Below, one piece after another: positions 44,930 to 53,447 of a stretch of DNA of 64,000 bases. Each line of letters opens with the position of its first letter. Position 1 is the stretch's first letter. The translations under genes were made by a program, and so were the position numbers. The stretch is from Cellulomonas humilata (GTDB lineage: Bacteria; Actinomycetota; Actinomycetes; Actinomycetales; Cellulomonadaceae), in contig NZ_JAUSVB010000006.1 in assembly GCF_030814415.1 (NCBI RefSeq), positions 186,001-250,000 of the forward strand, written 5' to 3'. The notes below the pieces were generated by a model. It ran no database searches. It saw only the letters and a program-made list of their open reading frames with translations, and had not been told where the DNA came from.

Positions 44930-46453
44930 ATGCTGCTGGCCGACCTGGCGACGACGTCGTCCGCCCTCGCGACGACACGGTCGCGGCTGGCCAAGCGGGC
45001 GCTCCTGGTCGACCTGCTCCGCCGGACACCGCCCGAGGACGTCGGGATCGTCTCCCGGTACCTCGGGGGTCAGCTGCGCCAGCGGCGGACCGGGCTGGGG
45101 TGGCGCTCGCTGACGTCGCTGCCGACGCCGGCGTCCGAACCTTCGCTCACCGTGACGGGGGTCGACGCGGTCTTCGAGCAGATGTCGCGGCTGGAGGGTC
45201 CCGGCTCCGTGATCAGCAGGAACGCGCTGACGGCGGAGCTGTTCGGGGCGGCCACCGCCGACGAGCAGCGGCTCCTGGGCGGCCTGGTCACCGGGGAGCT
45301 GCGGCAGGGGTCGCTCGACGCGCTGCTCCTGGATGCCGTCGCGGAGGCCGCGGCGGTCCCACCGGAGGTCGTGCGACGCGCCGCGATGCTCGCGGGCGAC
45401 ACCGAGCCGGTCGCCGTCGCGGCGCTGACGTCACCCGACCCGGTCAGTGCGCTCGCGGCGTTCACGCTCGTCGTCGGGCGGCCCGTTCGCCCGATGCTGG
45501 CGCAGTCGGCGCCGGACGTCGACGGTGCGTGGGCGAGCCTCGGGCCGGGTCCGGTGGTCGTCGACTCGAAGCTCGACGGCATCCGGATCCAGGTGCACCG
45601 CGAGGGCGACGACGTGCGCGTCTTCACGCGGAGCCTCGACGACATCACCGCCCGGGTGCCGGAGATCGTCGCGGCGGTCCGGGCGATGCCGGCGTCGGAC
45701 CTGGTGCTCGACGGTGAGGCGCTCGCCGTCGGCCCGGACGGCCGCCCGCGACCGTTCCAGGAGACCGCGGCACGTTCGGCCACCAAGGACGCCGAGGTCG
45801 CCGCCGTGACCACCCTGACCCCGTTCTTCTTCGACGCCCTCCATGTCGACGGCGTCGACCTGCTCGACGCACCGCTGCTGCGCCGCCTCGACGCGCTCGA
45901 CGCCGTGGCGGGGCCGTCGGTCGTGCACCGGCTGGTCACGGCGGACGTCGACGAGGCCCGTTCGTACTTCGCCGACGTGGTCCTCGCCGGCCAGGAGGGT
46001 GTCGTCATCAAGTCGGCCGACGCCCCCTACGAGGCAGGGCGACGCGGCGCCGCGTGGATCAAGGTCAAGCCGCGGAACACCCTCGACCTCGTCGTCCTGG
46101 CGGTCGAGCGGGGTTCCGGGCGGCGGCAGGGGACGCTGTCGAACATCCACCTCGGGGCGCGCGACGGCGACGGGTTCGTGATGCTCGGCAAGACGTTCAA
46201 GGGCATGACCGACGAGATGCTGGCGTGGCAGACGGAGCGGTTCACCGAGCTGTCGACGGGCGACGACGGCTGGGTGGTGACCGTGCGGCCCGAGCAGGTG
46301 GTCGAGATCGCGTTCGACGGCCTGCAGCGCTCGACGCGGTACCCCGGCGGCGTCGCGCTGCGGTTCGCGCGGGTGCTGCGGTACCGCGACGACAAGACCG
46401 CTGCGGAGGCGGACACGATCGACGCGGTCCGGGCGTTGGCGGGTCGGCCGTGA
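44930..46453 (+). CDS. ATP-dependent DNA ligase
   Basis: 507 aa. An N-terminal helical DNA-binding domain (about 1-200) precedes the adenylation domain with motif I SKLDGIRIQVHR (Lys about residue 213), motif III FFDALHVDG, motif IV EGVVIKSADAPYEAG, motif V AAWIKVKP, and a C-terminal OB fold. It matches the actinobacterial LigB group, active in nick sealing beside the NAD-dependent LigA. The next gene starts in an overlapping GTGA. Confidence 0.93.
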   Translation: MLLADLATTSSALATTRSRLAKRALLVDLLRRTPPEDVGIVSRYLGGQLRQRRTGLGWRSLTSLPTPASEPSLTVTGVDAVFEQMSRLEGPGSVISRNALTAELFGAATADEQRLLGGLVTGELRQGSLDALLLDAVAEAAAVPPEVVRRAAMLAGDTEPVAVAALTSPDPVSALAAFTLVVGRPVRPMLAQSAPDVDGAWASLGPGPVVVDSKLDGIRIQVHREGDDVRVFTRSLDDITARVPEIVAAVRAMPASDLVLDGEALAVGPDGRPRPFQETAARSATKDAEVAAVTTLTPFFFDALHVDGVDLLDAPLLRRLDALDAVAGPSVVHRLVTADVDEARSYFADVVLAGQEGVVIKSADAPYEAGRRGAAWIKVKPRNTLDLVVLAVERGSGRRQGTLSNIHLGARDGDGFVMLGKTFKGMTDEMLAWQTERFTELSTGDDGWVVTVRPEQVVEIAFDGLQRSTRYPGGVALRFARVLRYRDDKTAAEADTIDAVRALAGRP

Positions 46454-46767
46454 GCCTGTTCCGTCGGCGGGTCGGGTGGGTGCTCGCGGACGCCGTCGAG
46501 AAGCACGCGGCAGCGCCGGACACGTTCCGCATCCCGAGCGACGATGCGGTGGCGTCGGTGCAGGTGGGCGACCGGGTCAAGCTGATCTTCGAGCCGTCGA
46601 CCGGCCTCGCCGAGCGGATGTGGGTGACCGTGACGGACGTCGGGGAGACGGAGCTCGAGGGGAGCCTCGGCAGCGACCCTGCGGAGCTGCGGGGGCTGCA
46701 CGCGGGCGACCCGGTGCAGTTCGAGCGCCGGAACGTCGTCGCGATCAGCCGGCGAGGGCCGGGCTGA
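46450..46767 (+). CDS. DUF2314-like small protein
   Basis: 105 aa. VGDRVKLIFEP ... ERMWVTVTDVGE ... ELEGSLGSDPAELRGLHAGDPVQFERRNVVAI fits the DUF2314 (YegJ-like) beta domain with its MWV segment. The function is unknown. GTG at 46450 overlaps the ligase stop, so it is translationally coupled to it. Confidence 0.75.
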   Translation: MSLFRRRVGWVLADAVEKHAAAPDTFRIPSDDAVASVQVGDRVKLIFEPSTGLAERMWVTVTDVGETELEGSLGSDPAELRGLHAGDPVQFERRNVVAISRRGPG

Positions 46768-46793
46768 CGGCCGGCGTCCTCTACGTTGAGCCG

Positions 46794-48017
46794 GTGTCGA
46801 GACCCAGGACGGCGAGCGTCGTCGGCGGCGGACCGGCCGGGCTGATCGCGGCCGAGGTGCTCGCGCGGGCCGGTGTGGCAGTCACCGTCTACGACCGGAT
46901 GCCGTCGCCCGCTCGCAAGTTCCTGCTGGCCGGCCACGGCGGCTTGAACCTGACCCACAGCGAGGATCGCCACGGCTTCCTGGCCAGGTACGGCAGCTCC
47001 GCAGATCGGCTCGCGCCGATGCTCGACGTGTTTGGCCCCGACGACCTGCGCGACTGGTGCGCCGGCCTGGGGGAGCAGCCGTTCGTCGGGTCGAGCGGGC
47101 GGGTGTTCCCGCGGTCGTTCCGGGCGACGCCGCTGGTCCGTGCGTGGTTGTCGCGGCTGGCCGACCTCGGGGTGCGGATCGAGCGGCGGACCCGCTGGAC
47201 GGGCTGGACCGACGAGGGTCTGCGCCTGACCGCCCTCGACGGTCAGGAGACCGAGGTGGCGGCCGACGTGACGGTCTTCGCGCTCGGCGGTGCGTCATGG
47301 CCGAGGCTCGGTTCCGACGGCGGATGGGTCGGCCCCTTCTCCGACCGTGGTGTGACGGTGGCGCCGCTGCGACCGGCGAACGTCGGGATGCGCGTCGGAT
47401 GGACTGACACGTTCGCCGACCGGTTCGAGGGGACGCCGCTCAAGCACGTCGCGCTGACGGTGCAGGGACGACCCGGTCCGGCGGTCCAGGGTGACGCGAT
47501 GGTCACCCGGGCGGGGATCGAGGGCGGACCGGTCTACGCGATCGGCGCCGCGGCGCGTGATGCCGTCGAGGCCGACGGCCGGTGCGTCCTCGTCGTCGAC
47601 CTGCGCCCCGCGCTCACGGTCGACCACCTGGCCGACCGGTTGCAGCGCCGCCGGCCGAAGGACTCCGGGTCGAACTGGCTCCGTCGGACGCTCGGTCTCG
47701 ACCCGGTCGGCATCGCGCTGCTCCGAGAGGCAGGAGGCGGTGCCCTGCCGACCGACCCGCGGGAGATGGCCGCGCTGGTGAAGGCGGTGCCGGTCGTGGT
47801 CGTCGCGACGATGCCCATCGAGAAGGCGATCTCCACCGCGGGCGGCATCGCGTGGTCGGAGGTCGACGACGCGCTGATGCTCCGTCGGCTGCCCGGCACC
47901 TTCGTGGCAGGCGAGATGCTCGACTGGGAGGCGCCAACCGGCGGCTACCTGTTGCAGGCGTCGTTCAGCACCGGGGTCGTCGCGGCCAACGGTGCACTGG
48001 CGTGGCTGGAGCGCTGA
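46794..48017 (+). CDS. FAD-dependent oxidoreductase, BaiN/HI0933 family
   Basis: 407 aa. The dinucleotide-binding motif VVGGGPAGLIAAEVLARAG lies at residues 9-27; ARKFLLAGHGGLNLTHSE is the family hallmark and GGIAWSEVDDALMLRRLPGTFVAGEMLDWEAPTGGYLLQ, split here for length into its parts GGIAWSEVDD and DWEAPTGGYLLQ, is the C-terminal flavin region. The shorter form matches the TIGR03862 branch. The substrate is unknown. GTG at 46794. Confidence 0.92.
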   Translation: MSRPRTASVVGGGPAGLIAAEVLARAGVAVTVYDRMPSPARKFLLAGHGGLNLTHSEDRHGFLARYGSSADRLAPMLDVFGPDDLRDWCAGLGEQPFVGSSGRVFPRSFRATPLVRAWLSRLADLGVRIERRTRWTGWTDEGLRLTALDGQETEVAADVTVFALGGASWPRLGSDGGWVGPFSDRGVTVAPLRPANVGMRVGWTDTFADRFEGTPLKHVALTVQGRPGPAVQGDAMVTRAGIEGGPVYAIGAAARDAVEADGRCVLVVDLRPALTVDHLADRLQRRRPKDSGSNWLRRTLGLDPVGIALLREAGGGALPTDPREMAALVKAVPVVVVATMPIEKAISTAGGIAWSEVDDALMLRRLPGTFVAGEMLDWEAPTGGYLLQASFSTGVVAANGALAWLER

Positions 48018-48020
48018 GGC

Positions 48021-48458
48021 TCAGCCGCACTCGTCGCAGATGCCCGTCGCCGGGAGCGTCATGAAGCACGTCGGGCAGGTCGCCGACGGTGCCTCCCGCG
48101 TGGCGCTCGCCCGCACGACCGGGGTCCGCGGAGCCCGCGACCCTCGGGCGGCACGCACCGGCGCCGGCCTGACCGCGACCGCGGGCTCGGTCACGTCGAA
48201 ACCCCGCTTGCGCAGGATCGCGACGGCGCCGTCCCTGCTGCTGCCGAACTCCTCGGAGGTGGCCAGACGGCCGGTCGCGAACCGGTGCGCGACGCCGACG
48301 ACCGCCCTCAGGTCGTAGGAGCGGCCGTCGTGGACGAGCGCGTAGCCGGGGAACGGCTCGAAGCCGTAGACGTCGAGGAAGCCGGTGTCCCCGCGGGAGT
48401 CGTACTCGGCGATCGCCTGGAGGACGTTCTGTCTCGACACGGAGGAGAAGGTGGCCAC
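48021..48458 (-). CDS. Stand-alone ScoMcrA-like N-terminal head domain with zinc ribbon
   Basis: 145 aa. Residues 3-88 (VLQAIAEYDSRGDTGFLDVYGFEP, GYALVHDGRSYDLRAVVGVAHRFATG) resemble the head domain of ScoMcrA-type modification-dependent restriction enzymes. The SRA and HNH domains are absent; instead the protein ends with a zinc ribbon C-x2-C...C-x2-C (CPTCFM, CDECG). GTG at 48458 with GGAG-type sequence upstream. It could be a regulatory or DNA-binding fragment; its function is unknown. Confidence 0.65.
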   Translation of the reverse strand: MATFSSVSRQNVLQAIAEYDSRGDTGFLDVYGFEPFPGYALVHDGRSYDLRAVVGVAHRFATGRLATSEEFGSSRDGAVAILRKRGFDVTEPAVAVRPAPVRAARGSRAPRTPVVRASATREAPSATCPTCFMTLPATGICDECG

Positions 48459-48659
48459 GACGACGAGCCTACGTCGCGCGCCTGAAGTCCTCTGGACGCC
48501 GTTGCGTCCGGTCGTGACGACGCGGTCGGAGCGGTCCACGCCGACCGCGACGGGGTCGTGGCCCGGCGCAAACGGGGCCCGGCGGAGCAGTAGAAAGTAC
48601 TGAGGACGAGGTGTCGTGCCCGGCAGATGATGGCAGCCGGGAGATCTCCAGGGGGCACC

Positions 48660-50675
48660 ATGACGCAGCTAGCAGAGAAGCTCTCCGTCCCCGCGACATC
48701 GATGCCTGCCTCCGCGCCGCGCCAGCACGCGCCGGCGTCGCGGCTGTCACTGCTGCGCCCGGCACCGGTCGCCGGGCTGGCACTCGGGCCGGTCGACCAC
48801 CGTGCCACGCCCGCACCCGCACGGTCCCTCGTCGGCGACCCCGCCTCCCCTGTGCGCCGCACCATCGAGGACAAGAAGAAGCAGCCGATGACCTGGGCCG
48901 ACCTGGAGGTGATGTCGGGGGTCTCCGGCGCGCCGCGAGCCGTCCAGCTGATCCTCAAGTTCTGGGCCGAGACGGCCCATCCCGCCACGCCGGTGCCGTT
49001 CACGACGCAGCCGGCGATCGTGGCACTCGCCCGCGGCGCCGCTGCCAACATGCCCGGCGAGTTCGCGGACTGGCTGGGCAGGGACACCCTCGACGAGTTC
49101 AGGGCCTCGCTGAAGAGGCTCAAGATCTCGCCGACACCCGCGTTCGCGACCGCGCTCTACGCCCGTGAGCAGGTCCTCGTCCAGGCGTGGACCGTCGGGC
49201 TGGGCCCCTCACCCAGTCTCCCCGAGGCCGAGCACGACCCGAGATTCGCGGTCCCGGCCGAGTACGCGAGTCGACCCGCGGCGGCGTCGGGCCGCGACGA
49301 CGGCGGGTGGCACTCGGTCTCGAGCTCGCTCACGGGCGTCACCGGGAGCTCCACCGGCTCCGTGAACCACGCGCTCGCCCAGGAGGCCATCGCTACCGGG
49401 GCCCTGAAGCAGCACGCCGACGCCACGGCGACGCAGATCTGTGCGACCTGCGGGCAGGTCACCGATGCGACGCAGTTCGAGGTCGACCACCAGCAGGCGT
49501 TCTCCGAGCTGCGCGACAACTTGCAGCTGCTGGCACGCGGCATGGCCGTCAACGCCAACCTCTACAACGGCATCCAAGGCGGCAAGAAGAGCTTCGACCG
49601 CCTGTTCCAGACGAACGGCAAACCCGGGACGGTCGGCTGCGAGGTCCTGCTCACCGCCGAGGCCGTCAACGTCTACTCGAACGACATCGGCAACCTCATG
49701 CGGATCTGCCGGCACTGCAACGGCGCCTGGGGCAAGAGCGACCAGGACATGTTCGTCTGGTTCCGCAAGTCCCCGTACTTCGGTCAGGCGTTCATCGACG
49801 CCCACTTTCCTCTCCTGGGGCACAACACGGTCATCGCCCGGACCAAGACGGGAGAGGGGTGGGGCAAGGCTGCCCGCGACTGGTTCGCGACCCATCATCT
49901 GCCCGCCCTCAAGCAGCAGTTCGTCCTCGACGAGGCGCGGCGCTTCCTCCACAAGCAGGTCACCAAGCAGTCCCGTACGGCGCTCGAGGCCCAGCTGGAG
50001 CAGGAACCGGGCAAGAAGCAGGCGCTCGAGCAGGAGGCCGACAACCTCACCGGTCTCAACACCGCTTTCCTGAGCAGCGTCGACACGACCCGGCAGTACT
50101 ACAACAGTGAGCTGCAGGATCTCAACGGTGAGCCGATGGGCGACCCCTACCCGATGGCCCCCGGATCGCCGGCCATCCTGGACCGGGAAGACCGCGAGTC
50201 CTTCCAGAAGAGGCAGAAGCGCAAGAAGCACCAGGAGCTGAGCAGCACCGGGCCGTACCGGGACGGCTACGACCACGGCATCGCCAACGTGCCGCCCAGC
50301 GCCAAGGCACACAGCGGTGCCACGCTCGATGCGTACCTCCAGGGCCACGCCGACGGTCGCGCTGAGTATCTGGCAGCGCACGACCGGGGCGTTGCCAGGG
50401 CGCTGGCCGTAGCCGACCCGGACCAGCTCCCCGCGCTGGCCACGGCCAGTCCCGCCGAGGCGAACGAGGCGAACGGCTTCCGGGAGACTGCGGTCAACCG
50501 CATCAAGGCCGTCATGCTCGGGCGCCAGGCCGGCGCGGCCGGGCTCCCCCCCGACCCGTCCGTCATCCCGTCCGGCACCCCGTCGTCGGAGGTGCTGCTG
50601 CGTGACTACCTGCGGGGGTACGCGTCGGGGATGACCAGCAGCTCCTCGTCGGGCACGGGACCGTCGACGTCATGA
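48660..50675 (+). CDS. Large HNH nuclease-domain protein, possible toxin/effector
   Basis: 671 aa. An Ala/Pro-rich N-terminus (1-65), a helical domain (about 70-180), then an HNH/zinc nuclease core at about 258-365: C261-x2-C264, E274-V-D276-H277, N345, C350-x2-C353 and K359. A helical and charged region (about 400-480) follows. The C-terminal part has three Y-x2-G-[YH]-x2-G repeats (YRDGYDHG, YLQGHADG, YLRGYASG). No signal peptide. It could be a self-contained defence nuclease or an effector; no immunity gene is recognised next to it. ATG at 48660. Confidence 0.72.
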   Translation: MTQLAEKLSVPATSMPASAPRQHAPASRLSLLRPAPVAGLALGPVDHRATPAPARSLVGDPASPVRRTIEDKKKQPMTWADLEVMSGVSGAPRAVQLILKFWAETAHPATPVPFTTQPAIVALARGAAANMPGEFADWLGRDTLDEFRASLKRLKISPTPAFATALYAREQVLVQAWTVGLGPSPSLPEAEHDPRFAVPAEYASRPAAASGRDDGGWHSVSSSLTGVTGSSTGSVNHALAQEAIATGALKQHADATATQICATCGQVTDATQFEVDHQQAFSELRDNLQLLARGMAVNANLYNGIQGGKKSFDRLFQTNGKPGTVGCEVLLTAEAVNVYSNDIGNLMRICRHCNGAWGKSDQDMFVWFRKSPYFGQAFIDAHFPLLGHNTVIARTKTGEGWGKAARDWFATHHLPALKQQFVLDEARRFLHKQVTKQSRTALEAQLEQEPGKKQALEQEADNLTGLNTAFLSSVDTTRQYYNSELQDLNGEPMGDPYPMAPGSPAILDREDRESFQKRQKRKKHQELSSTGPYRDGYDHGIANVPPSAKAHSGATLDAYLQGHADGRAEYLAAHDRGVARALAVADPDQLPALATASPAEANEANGFRETAVNRIKAVMLGRQAGAAGLPPDPSVIPSGTPSSEVLLRDYLRGYASGMTSSSSSGTGPSTS

Positions 50676-50685
50676 CCGGGCACGA

Positions 50686-50728
50686 CGAAGGGCCCGTCAC
50701 CCACATCGCTGCGGTGACGGGCCCTTCG
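50686..50728 (+). terminator. Terminator after HNH gene
   Basis: Perfect 16-bp stem CGAAGGGCCCGTCACC / GGTGACGGGCCCTTCG, 11 bases after the stop codon. The right arm and the next 11 bases are part of a 23-bp direct repeat with the 3' flank of tRNA-Ser(GGA). Confidence 0.85.
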
Positions 50729-50739
50729 GTGCGCGGAGG
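50717..50739 (+). repeat. Direct repeat / candidate attachment site, distal copy
   Basis: These 23 bases are identical to 55020-55042, where they overlap the 3' end of tRNA-Ser(GGA). The part outside the hairpin (GTGCGCGGAGG) is not explained by a shared terminator. It would be the distal attachment site of a 4.3-kb islet. Confidence 0.6.
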
Positions 50740-50786
50740 CCCCGGGACGTTGGTCCCTGGTCCGGCCCGTTCGCGTCGGCGCACAG

Positions 50787-50808
50787 TTCAAGCATGGTTG
50801 CTTCAAGC
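50787..50808. promoter_or_regulatory. Operator-like repeat at ArsR start codon
   Basis: TTCAAGC occurs at 50787 and 50802, and AAGCA-N4-TGCTT (50791-50804) is an inverted repeat lying on the ATG at 50794. The AT-rich pattern recalls ArsR-family operators, which usually cover the promoter or start region for autoregulation. Confidence 0.45.
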
Positions 50809-51108
50809 CAGATTGAGACGATCCGCTCGAGATCGACTGCGGAAGGAGCTCTGACCGTCTTGCAGGCGGTGGCGGACCCGGTGCGCTGGACCGTCCTGGA
50901 GCGGCTGTCGGCCGGGCCGACGTGCGTATGCCACCTGCAGGAGCACGTCACGGTGCCCGCAAACCTGCTCAGCTATCACCTCAAGGTCCTGCGCGAGGCG
51001 GGTCTGGTCGCCGCGACCCGCCGGGGCCGCTGGGTCGACTACGCACTTGCGAACGATGCGCACGACCGAATGGGGGCGGCGTTGCCCGGGGTGTCGGCAG
51101 CGGTGTGA
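50794..51108 (+). CDS. ArsR family transcriptional regulator
   Basis: 104 aa winged helix. The recognition region is ANLLSYHLKVLREAGLV; CVC (in GPTCVCHLQEHV, helix 3) is the metalloid- or thiol-sensing cysteine pair of classical ArsR. Only these two cysteines are present. It should repress the permease-thioredoxin genes that follow one base after its stop. The inducer could be arsenite or, given the sulfur genes nearby, persulfide. Confidence 0.9.
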   Translation: MVASSQIETIRSRSTAEGALTVLQAVADPVRWTVLERLSAGPTCVCHLQEHVTVPANLLSYHLKVLREAGLVAATRRGRWVDYALANDAHDRMGAALPGVSAAV

Positions 51109-51109
51109 C

Positions 51110-52165
51110 ATGAGCACGGTCGAGCACGCGAGGGCGCGGACGCCGACCCGCCGCTGGGTCGGGCTCGGTGCCGCGGCCGTGGTGTGGTTCGTGCTCTACG
51201 CGGTCAACGGGCGGTTCTGGGACTGGCTGCTGGTCGACGCGTTCGGCCTGGACCCCGAGAGCCGCCTCGGTTCGAGCGTGCGGTTCTTCCTGTACGACAC
51301 CGTCAAGATCGCGCTGCTGCTGATCGGGATCATCTTCCTGATCACCGTGATGCGGTCGTTCATGAGCGTGGAGCGCACCCGGGCCCTGCTGGGCGGGCGC
51401 CGTGAGGGCGTCGGCAATGTCATGGCCGCGGGGCTCGGGGTGGTCACCCCGTTCTGCTCGTGCAGCGCAGTGCCCGCGTTCATCGGGTTCGTCGCCGCCG
51501 GGGTCCCACTCGGGGTGACGATGAGCTTCCTGATTGCGAGCCCTCTGGTCAACGAGGTCGCGATCGCGCTGCTGTTCGGCCTGTTCGGGCTCGGACCAAC
51601 GCTGATGTACGTCGCCGCAGGCGTGGTCATCGCGATCGTCGCCGGCTTCGCGCTTGGTCGGATCTCGCCCGAACGATGGGTCGAGCCGTTCGTCTTCGAG
51701 ACTCGCCTCGGCGGCCAGCCCGTCGACTCCGCCGCCCACCTGACCTGGGACGACCGGATCCAGATGGGCGTCGAAGAGGTCCTCTCGATCCTGCGCAAGA
51801 TCTGGCCGTACCTGCTGGTCGGCATCGGCCTGGGCGCGGTCATCCACGGTTGGGCGCCCGAGGACTTCTTCGCCCGGTACGCCGGCGCCGGCAACCCGTT
51901 CGCCGTCCTGGTCGCCGTGCTCATCGGCATCCCGCTGTACTCCAATGCGGCCGGCGTGCTGCCCCTGGTCGAGGCGCTCCACGACCAGGGCCTGCCGATG
52001 GGCACCCTGCTCGCGTTCATGATGGCCGTCGTCGCGTTGAGCCTGCCCGAGGTAATCCTGCTGCGCCGCGTACTGCGGCCCCCGCTCATCGCCGCGTTCG
52101 TCGGCGTCACCGGCCTCGGGATCATCGCCGTCGGCTACCTGTTCAACGCCACCATCGGCGCCTGA
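51110..52165 (+). CDS. Permease of the UPF0718/ArsP family
   Basis: 351 aa, about eight to ten membrane helices. The hallmark FCSCSAVPAFIGFVAAGVP (Cys-x-Cys) and SNAAGVLPLVEAL are intact. Relatives export trivalent organoarsenicals (ArsP) or are of unknown function beside thioredoxin genes. ATG at 51110 is 1 base after the arsR stop. Confidence 0.9.
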   Translation: MSTVEHARARTPTRRWVGLGAAAVVWFVLYAVNGRFWDWLLVDAFGLDPESRLGSSVRFFLYDTVKIALLLIGIIFLITVMRSFMSVERTRALLGGRREGVGNVMAAGLGVVTPFCSCSAVPAFIGFVAAGVPLGVTMSFLIASPLVNEVAIALLFGLFGLGPTLMYVAAGVVIAIVAGFALGRISPERWVEPFVFETRLGGQPVDSAAHLTWDDRIQMGVEEVLSILRKIWPYLLVGIGLGAVIHGWAPEDFFARYAGAGNPFAVLVAVLIGIPLYSNAAGVLPLVEALHDQGLPMGTLLAFMMAVVALSLPEVILLRRVLRPPLIAAFVGVTGLGIIAVGYLFNATIGA

Positions 52166-52190
52166 TCACCGACCAGCCAAGGAGAGCACC

Positions 52191-52433
52191 ATGAAGATCA
52201 AGATTCTCGGACCCGGCTGCGCGAACTGCGTCAACCTCGAGCGCGTGACGCGCGAGGCCGTCGCCTCGCTCGGCCTGGACGCCGAGATCGAGAAGGTCAC
52301 CGACTTCCCGACCATCCTCGGCTACGGGGTCATGACCACTCCCGGACTGGTCGTGGACGAGAGAGTCGTGCTCTCTGGGCGTGTCCCGACCGCCGCCCAC
52401 GTCAAGGAACTGCTCACCGCACCGGTCGCCTGA
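52191..52433 (+). CDS. Small thioredoxin-like redox protein
   Basis: 80 aa thioredoxin fold. The redox site is GCANC (Cys10, Cys13 in GPGCANCVNLE) and the cis-Pro lies in VMTTPGLVV. This 'redox-active disulfide protein 2' family regularly follows UPF0718 permeases and may reduce or present the substrate. The ATG is preceded by GGAGAG, 25 bases after the permease stop. Confidence 0.92.
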   Translation: MKIKILGPGCANCVNLERVTREAVASLGLDAEIEKVTDFPTILGYGVMTTPGLVVDERVVLSGRVPTAAHVKELLTAPVA

Positions 52434-52603
52434 CCGCTCTCGGGTCGGGACAGCTGCTCGCCCTGCCGACGACCTCCGTTCACTGGGTACCGGCGTGCTC
52501 GCGGCGATCGCGGCCGCGTGGGTCGCGACGGTCGGCAAAGGACGTGGGCGCGCCTCCAGCTCACGCCGAGGCAGGTCGGCCGGCTGGACGCCGGCGAGGT
52601 GCC

Positions 52604-53119
52604 TCAGATGAACAGCAGCTGGGCGCCGTCGGTCTTCTCGATGAAGTCGCTCGCGCTGATGATCCCCTCGACGTCCTCGTCGAGGTCGGCGAGAGTCAGG
52701 TGGTTCATGTCGGCGGACAGCCGGCAGGCCCACAGGTGTCCGCCGGACGCGACGATCTGCTCGAGGAACTCGGGCACGTCCGGGACGTCCAGATCAGCGA
52801 TCGCCTTCTTCAGCTTGGAGGTGGCCATGTGCGTCATCCCCGGCAGCCCGCCGAGCCCCTGCGGCATGTGCGTGGCCGTGTTGCCGAGCATCGTGAACTT
52901 CAGGTCGGCCATCGTCGCCTTCGTGATGATGTCGAGTCCCCAGAACGTGAAGAACAGGTGGGTCTCGACACCCTCGCCCAAGGCCGCGTTGGCAAGGATG
53001 AGGCCGGGGTAGGCCATGTCGAGGTTGCCCTTGGAGCAGATGATCGCGAGGGTGCGGCCCTTCGCGTCCTCGGAGCTGAAGTTCGGGACGACCGCGGGTG
53101 CGGTCTCGGTCGTGGTCAT
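52604..53119 (-). CDS. DsrE/DsrF/TusD-like sulfur-carrier protein
   Basis: 171 aa. LAIICSKGNLDMAYPGLILANAAL and HLFFTFWGLDI fit the DsrE fold of the larger 'DrsE-like' type; a Cys in GGHLWACRLSADMN is the probable persulfide site, with one more in IICSKG. It would accept and pass on sulfane sulfur. The ATG is 1 base after the TusE/DsrC stop, third gene of the minus operon. Confidence 0.88.
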   Translation of the reverse strand: MTTTETAPAVVPNFSSEDAKGRTLAIICSKGNLDMAYPGLILANAALGEGVETHLFFTFWGLDIITKATMADLKFTMLGNTATHMPQGLGGLPGMTHMATSKLKKAIADLDVPDVPEFLEQIVASGGHLWACRLSADMNHLTLADLDEDVEGIISASDFIEKTDGAQLLFI

Positions 53120-53120
53120 G

Positions 53121-53435
53121 TCAGACACATCCAACTGGCTTGGGCAGGCCGGCGACGTAGGCCATCTTCTTGGCCGGCTTCTGCGGGAAGAGGCGGAACA
53201 GGTCTTTGACGGGCACACCGCTGCCGGCCGCTGCCCGTCGGAGGGTCGCGGTCTCGCCGCGCTGCGCGAAGTCGTCGCGCAGGAACGTGAGCACGGTGCG
53301 GTGCTCATCGGTGAGCTCCAGGCCGATCTGCTGCGCGAGGACTGCCGCGAGCTCGTCGTCCCACTCGGCGGGGTCGGTGAGGAACCCCTCCTCGTTGACG
53401 TGGACCTGGTGACCGCCGAGGGTCGTGACTGGCAT
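53121..53435 (-). CDS. TusE/DsrC/DsvC family sulfur-relay protein
   Basis: 104 aa. DEEGFL-type opening (NEEGFLTDPAEWDDELA) and the C-terminal arm AGLPKPVGCV with the penultimate Cys of the family. The second, more internal Cys used in true DsrC for trisulfide formation is Ala here, so it fits TusE/RspA-type carriers rather than DsrC of sulfate reduction. It lies between the SQR-like and DsrE genes with 12 and 1 base gaps. Confidence 0.92.
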   Translation of the reverse strand: MPVTTLGGHQVHVNEEGFLTDPAEWDDELAAVLAQQIGLELTDEHRTVLTFLRDDFAQRGETATLRRAAAGSGVPVKDLFRLFPQKPAKKMAYVAGLPKPVGCV

Positions 53436-53447
53436 GGTGCACCTCTC

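Noticed and set aside
53121..53435. Dissimilatory DsrC of sulfate reduction
   Set aside because: The second conserved Cys is Ala and no dsrAB genes are present; TusE/RspA-type carrier fits better.
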